Source: Apostichopus japonicus (Eukaryota > Echinodermata > Holothuroidea > Aspidochirotida > Stichopodidae). Taken from it: a stretch of 64,000 nt of DNA. The notes under the pieces were generated by a model that was not told the origin of the DNA, did not search any database, and saw only the letters and a list, made by a program, of their open reading frames with translations. Shown here in pieces: positions 59,278 to 64,000 of this stretch. The stretch covers positions 139,501-203,500 of the forward strand of contig NC_092570.1 of NCBI RefSeq assembly GCF_037975245.1, written 5' to 3'. Positions within the stretch are counted from its first letter, which is position 1. Every line of letters begins with the position of its first letter. Position numbers and translations under genes: made by a program.

Positions 59278-59746
59278 TATATATGTACAGTGTCATACCC
59301 ATAATAATTAATGGTGGCTTATAAGAGAAGTAAGAAATACTGCACCTATATGTACAGTGTCATACCCATAATAATTAATGGTGGCTTATAAGAGAAGTAA
59401 GAAATACAGCACCTATATGTACAGTGTCGTACCCATAATAATTAATGGTGGCTTATAAGAGAAGTAAGAAATACTGCACCTAAATGTACAGTGTCGTACC
59501 CATAATAATTGATGGTGGCTTATAAGAGAAGTAAGAAATACAGCACCTACTGTATATGTACAGTGTTATACCCATAATAATTAATGGTGGCTTATAAGAG
59601 AAGTAAGAAATACTGCACCTATATGTACAGTGTCGTACCCATAATAATTGATGGTGGCTTATAAGAGAAGTAAGAAATACAGCACCTACTGTATATGTAC
59701 AGTGTCGTACCCATAATAATTAATGGTGGCTTATAAGAGAAGTAAG
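59278..59746 (+). repeat. ~67-71-bp minisatellite in TAF6 intron 2
   Basis: Seven copies of TATGTACAGTGTCATACCCA, TAATAATTAATGGTGGCTTA, TAAGAGAAGTAAGAAATACT, GCACC. Variants are TGT(C/T)(A/G)TACC and an ACTG insert before TATATG. Confidence 0.93.
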
Positions 59747-60010
59747 GCTTACCCTAGCTGCAGCAGCACACAGTGAACTTACAAGTAGTTTGAGACTCAT
59801 TCATCTTGCTGTACTTTATTGGATTTGTTCCTTATCTGTAAACAAGAGGATGGACAGCAACCAACATTGATTGATTTGAATTTACCAAAATAAGGGTTTG
59901 TTCTGAGAAATCAGAACCCATTGCTTTGGCACAGAAGCATCTTCATAGTGTTCTAAAAGTTTGGAAAAGTTTGCATGCTAAAAAATCTGCCACGGTTATT
60001 TATCTTTTAG

Positions 60011-60164
60011 CCTCTTTATGGGTTAACAGTGCCGGACAAAATTCCTTTTCGTTTTACGAGTGGAGGAGGGAGGGAACTCCATTTTGTTGAGGAGAAAGAG
60101 TTTGACTTGTCAGAGATGATTTCCAGTCCACTTCCGAAAGTACCTCTTGATGTCTCACTGAAAG
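60011..60164 (+). CDS. TAF6: TAF6 coding exon 3
   Basis: Acceptor TTATCTTTTAG, donor GTAAAT. It reads [40 protein letters not shown] and [11 protein letters not shown], the conserved segment C-terminal to the histone fold. One base of the next codon is left for exon 4. Confidence 0.95.
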
Positions 60165-60416
60165 GTAAATCTGCTTTATTGGCAGTTTATTTTATTCAAC
60201 CTAAAGTTGTAACTTCTAAATCAAATCATAGAATGTTTTAGTAACACACTGTCACTCAATACTTAATCATTTCTAATTTCCTAGAATGAATTAAACTACT
60301 TACTTATAAGGTACTCAGTAGGTTTGGTATCAATTGTTGATCCAATCAGAAAAGCTGCTATAAAAATACTTATTATAGTTTCTCCTGTGTACATCCTTTA
60401 CTTGCCAACTTTACAG

Positions 60417-60473
60417 CTCATTGGCTTTGTGTGGAAGGTGTCCAGCCTGCGATACCAGAGAATCCTCCTCCTG
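60417..60473 (+). CDS. TAF6: TAF6 coding exon 4
   Basis: Acceptor CAACTTTACAG, donor GTAAGT. 57 nt, starting inside an alanine codon: AHWLCVEGVQPAIPENPPP. The A-H-W-L…E-G-x-Q-P-A-I-P-E-N-P-P motif is a family signature. Confidence 0.95.
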
Positions 60474-60969
60474 GTAAGTTAAAACTTTCTTCCACAAAAT
60501 GTTTTATATAATACAATGAATAAGCAAAGTTGCAGCTGATTTATAGATGTGCTCCTTACCCCTACTCCCCTTTCCTCGCCCTTCCCTTCCTCCATTTCCT
60601 CCCTTTCCTCACCCACCCTTCCCTCACCCACCCTTCCCTCACCCTTCCCTTACACCAAGAAAGAAGGCTGAACTAGTTGGTACAAAATGATACTGTCCAA
60701 TTGATTTGACAGATAACAATGTCTAGTATTTGTTCAAGTTTGTTGATTTTGATTTTTCCAATTTATTCCCAGCAATGAACAAGGGCAAGATATAGAATGA
60801 ATTGCCTTCGAAATAGTCTTTGGGCAGTGGCTAGACCTGTTTTGCCAAATGATGATAGTGTTTTGACTTTCGTTCAATTTGAAAGCAGATCCTTATGATC
60901 TCACATATGACATCATATCTGTGACCAACTTTTTTGATGTATTTACTTAGTTTATTCTTTTCCTTGTAG

Positions 60970-61151
60970 TCGATCAAGAAAAACAGAAAGTAGAATCTAC
61001 AAAAGCAACCACTCATCAAAAACCTGTTATCAATAACAAAAATGATAAGGAAGGAGAGAAAGATAGGGTGCTGACTCTACTGAATAAAGCTAAAGATGTG
61101 ACAAAGGAAATGAGAAAGGCCAAGGATATTCTCTCCCACGAACTGTCAGTG
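60970..61151 (+). CDS. TAF6: TAF6 coding exon 5: variable lysine-rich linker
   Basis: Acceptor TTTTCCTTGTAG, donor GTGAGA. 61 residues rich in K, D and E (VDQEKQKVESTKATT … KAKDILSHELSV). This is the poorly conserved linker between the N-terminal half and the HEAT domain; the closing HELSV resumes the conserved part. The phase-1 entry and phase-0 exit agree with its neighbours. Confidence 0.9.
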
Positions 61152-61189
61152 GTGAGAAAGAACTCTACTTTCATTCAATGATTGGTTTT

Positions 61190-62672
61190 TGTGTGTTGGA
61201 GGGAGTGTGGATAAGGGGTGCCTGGTTGAATTGAAAGAAGGTTCCTGCAGCTACTATTACTGTGTGTTGGAGGGAGTGTGGATAAGGGGTGCCTGGTGAA
61301 TTGAAAGAAGGTTCCTGCAGCTACTGTGACTGTGTGTTGGAGGGAGTGTGGATATGGGGTGCCTGGTTGAATTGAAAGAAGGTTCCTGCAGCTACTATGA
61401 TTGTGTGTTGGAGGGAGTGTGGATAAGGGGTGCCTGGTTGAAATTGAAAGAAGGTTCCTGCAGCTACTATGACTGTGTGTTGGAGGGAGTGTGGATAAGG
61501 GGTGCCTGGTTGAATTGAAAGAAGGTTCCTGCAGCTACTATGATTGTGTGTTGGAGGGAGTGTGGATAAGGGGTGCCTGGTTGAATTGAAAGAAGGTTCC
61601 TGCAGCTACTGTTACTGTGTGTTGGAGGGAGTGTGGATAAGGGGTGCCTGGTTGAATTGAAAGAAGGTTCTGCAGCTACTATGACTGTGTGTTGGAGGAA
61701 GTGTGGATAAGGGGTGCCTGGTTGAATTGAAAGAAGGTTCCTGCAGCTACTATGACTGTGTGTTGGAGGGAGTGTGGATAAGGGGTGCCTGGTTGAATTG
61801 AAAGAAGGTTCCTGCAGCTACTATGACTGTGTGTTGGAGGGAGTGTGGATATGGGGTGCCTGGTTGAATTGAAAGAAGGTTCCTGCAGCTACTGTTACTG
61901 TGTGTTGGAGGGAGTGTGGATAAGGGGTGCCTGGTTGAATTGAAAGAAGGTTCCTGCAGCTACTATGACTGTGTGTTGGAGGGAGTGTGGATAAGGGGTG
62001 CCTGGTGAATTGAAAGAAGGTTCCTGCAGCTACTATGATTGTGTGTTGGAGGGAGTGTGGATATGGGGTGCCTGGTTGAATTGAAAGAAGGTTCCTGCAG
62101 CTACTATGACTGTGTGTTGGAGGGAGTGTGGATATGGGGTGCCTGGTTGAAATTGAAAGAAGGTTCCTGCAGCTAATATTACTGTGTGTTGGAGGGAGTG
62201 TGGATATGGGGTGCCTGGTTGAAATTGAAAGAAGGTTCCTGCAGCTACTATGACTGTGTGTTGGAGGAAGTGTGGATAAGGGGTGCCTGGTTGAATTGAA
62301 AGAAGGTTCCTGCAGCTACTATGACTGTGTGTTGGAGGGAGTGTGGATAAGGGGTGCCTGGTTGAATTGAAAGAAGGTTCCTGCAGCTACTATGACTGTG
62401 TGTTGGAGGGAGTGTGGATAAGGGGTGCCTGGTTGAAATTGAAAGAAGGTTCCTGCAGCTACTATGACTGTGTGTTGGAGGGAGTGTGGATAAGGGGTGC
62501 CTGGTTGAATTGAAAGAAGGTTCCTGCAGCTACTATGACTGTGTGTTGGAGGGAGTGTGGATAAGGGGTGCCTGGTTGAAATTGAAAGAAGGTTCCTGCA
62601 GCTAATATTACTGTGTGTTGGAGGGAGTGTGGATAAGGGGAGCCTGGTTGAATTGAAAGGTTCCTGCAGCTT
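61190..62672 (+). repeat. 71-bp minisatellite in TAF6 intron 5
   Basis: About 21 copies of TGTGTGTTGGAGGGAGTGTG, GATAAGGGGTGCCTGGTTGA, ATTGAAAGAAGGTTCCTGCA, GCTACTATGAC. Variants include GATATGG for GATAAGG and TTGAAATTG for TTGAATTG. It accounts for nearly all of the 1.7 kb intron. The last unit is truncated. Confidence 0.95.
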
Positions 62673-62873
62673 ATTACTCAGGGCAAATGTATCCCTGTAA
62701 CCACTGTTAAGGAAGTCATTCTCATAACCATTTTGAAAGTGTTCTTTGTTTGTGTTCCCTTGTAAATAGGAATGATTGTTTTCATACATTAAAGTACACT
62801 TATTACTAATTGTTTCCATTGTCAATAAAGAAAATATGACACTTTGTTTGTGTCATCTTGTTTCATTTTGTAG

Positions 62874-62939
62874 GAACAACAGCTGTACTATAAAGAAATT
62901 ACAGAGGCTTGTGTTGGATCATCAGAGCCAAAGAGAGCT
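62874..62939 (+). CDS. TAF6: TAF6 coding exon 6: start of HEAT-repeat domain
   Basis: Acceptor TTTCATTTTGTAG, donor GTAAGT. 22 residues, EQQLYYKEITEACVGSSEPK RA, the conserved first helix of the TAF6 C-terminal domain. Confidence 0.95.
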
Positions 62940-63410
62940 GTAAGTGCTGTTTATATTGAAATCATTGCTTCATCTCCTGTGTAGCATAGAAATCCTCTAC
63001 CTCCCCCCCTCCCTCCCCAACCCACCTCCATTACAAAGCTGGTTCATTAGCCACAGCTGGAAGCCGTAACTTTCTGTTTCACAAAGTTACATTGTTCCAT
63101 GAACTTTAATCTGCAAGGCATGAGAACTTATATAGGTCAGTCTGGACCCTTCTCACTCTGAAGAGGAGAGGTCAACCATCTTCTTCTCCTCAGGTGATGC
63201 ATCATTTTCAAAAATTTGGTAAAATTTGTTTAGATTCACAAGTGTTAAACTTAAGGATACAGTATACTTGTTGTAACAAGGAACTCTGGTTTCCAGAACC
63301 CAACTTTGTTTGATAAAATTTCGTATCCAAACTTTCTTTCTGACACTTTTCTGAATTTGAAGAGAGGACTGAGGTTAAAAAACATTTCACATTTTTTGCT
63401 CTTTCCTCAG

Positions 63411-63590
63411 CAAGCTCTACAAAGCCTGGCATCCGATTCTGGACTCTACCAGATGTTACCACGGTTTAGTTCATTCATCTGTGAGGGGGTCAGAGTGAAT
63501 GTTGTTCAGAGCAACCTGGCCCTTCTCATCTACCTCATGAGAATGGTCAAGGCCCTTATGGATAACCCTACTCTATATCTAGAAAAATAT
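63411..63590 (+). CDS. TAF6: TAF6 coding exon 7 (gene continues off the right edge)
   Basis: Acceptor CTCTTTCCTCAG, donor GTGAGT. 60 residues: [60 protein letters not shown]. This is the most conserved part of the HEAT-repeat domain. Phase 0; the next exon is outside the window, and 63591-64000 is intron with no exon seen. Confidence 0.95.
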
Positions 63591-64000
63591 GTGAGTCCAC
63601 TTTATAGCCTAAGATGAACTTGGGTTGCATGCATCAGCATACATCATATGCAGTCTTATGACAGTTAGCTTATATACAGCCTTTCATGTTTCAGCATTTC
63701 TTGTCTACTATAGACTGTGTATTAGAGTTACTTTCAAGAATTTGTATGTTTAATGTCCAGTAGCTGCACACTAAAAAATTCTGGAGATTTTAAAAAAAAA
63801 AATTGGAGAGAAGTGCTCAAAACTTGGAGATCTTAAAAATCCAAAGAAGTACATTGTTTCAATGAAACAACTCCTTGTAACTCTCCTTTACATTTATGAT
63901 TTTAACATATCTGATGAAGATGCACAAAACCATGAGTCTTGCCATTAAACCATCAGAGCATGAAACAATGAGTCTTGCCACCAACAGAGCATAAAACCAT

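Noticed and set aside
62319-62825. 168-codon minus-strand frame with repeated LSTLPPTHS segments
   Set aside because: It is antisense to the 71-bp minisatellite in TAF6 intron 5 and consists of translated repeat units.

Overview
This is a eukaryotic window. Genes are split by GT-AG introns, intergenic and intronic DNA is rich in transposable elements and minisatellites, and the three recognisable conserved genes (RFC4, TAF6 and a poly-C2H2 zinc finger gene) look animal-like. The close match of the TAF6 exons to the vertebrate family, plus a secreted Ig-like/C-type lectin/EGF protein, suggests a marine invertebrate deuterostome (echinoderm, hemichordate or lancelet). I cannot fix the species from sequence alone.

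Layout. (1) 1-3.8 kb: 5' end of RFC4 on the minus strand. The start exon (3262-3374) and second exon (151-229) are joined by a 3 kb intron holding a hAT-type MITE and a nested inverted-repeat element; a textbook E2F site lies 368 bp upstream of the start codon. (2) 4.9-11.2 kb: a large non-autonomous transposon with ends CAGGCGCGTATCCAGG, split by a 3.7 kb foldback-like transposon with an 8-bp target duplication. One arm of the foldback carries a further 520-bp MITE. (3) 12-14.9 kb: TCGAT-rich palindromic repeats, a 361-bp MITE and an 18-bp minisatellite. (4) 15.1-32.1 kb: an eight-exon plus-strand gene, reconstructed by splice sites and phase, for a secreted protein of about 426 residues (signal peptide, unassigned domain, cysteine-free Ig-like domain, C-type lectin domain, two EGF modules). 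Every intron is phase 1; the introns carry LINE, Penelope-like, SINE and MITE debris. (5) 32.5-41.7 kb: transposon-dense, with two more copies of the 5-11 kb transposon, a BEL/Pao remnant with an LTR, an inverted pair of tRNA-derived SINEs, long (TA)n tracts and a 39-unit 57/58-bp minisatellite with coded unit variants. (6) 44-44.9 kb: a 41/44-bp minisatellite. (7) 46.7-51.2 kb: a minus-strand gene for a 588-residue protein with 13 C2H2 fingers in four coding exons, with a decayed duplicate of one finger exon in an intron. (8) 57.5-64 kb: plus-strand TAF6, first seven coding exons, truncated by the window edge, with minisatellites in introns 2 and 5.

The genes do not form an operon or pathway. 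RFC4 (DNA replication clamp loader) and TAF6 (TFIID/SAGA-type basal transcription) are housekeeping genes; the zinc finger protein is a probable DNA-binding regulator; the lectin-like secreted protein is the most novel gene. Exon joins were checked for reading phase by hand and close exactly, but no transcript evidence was available.
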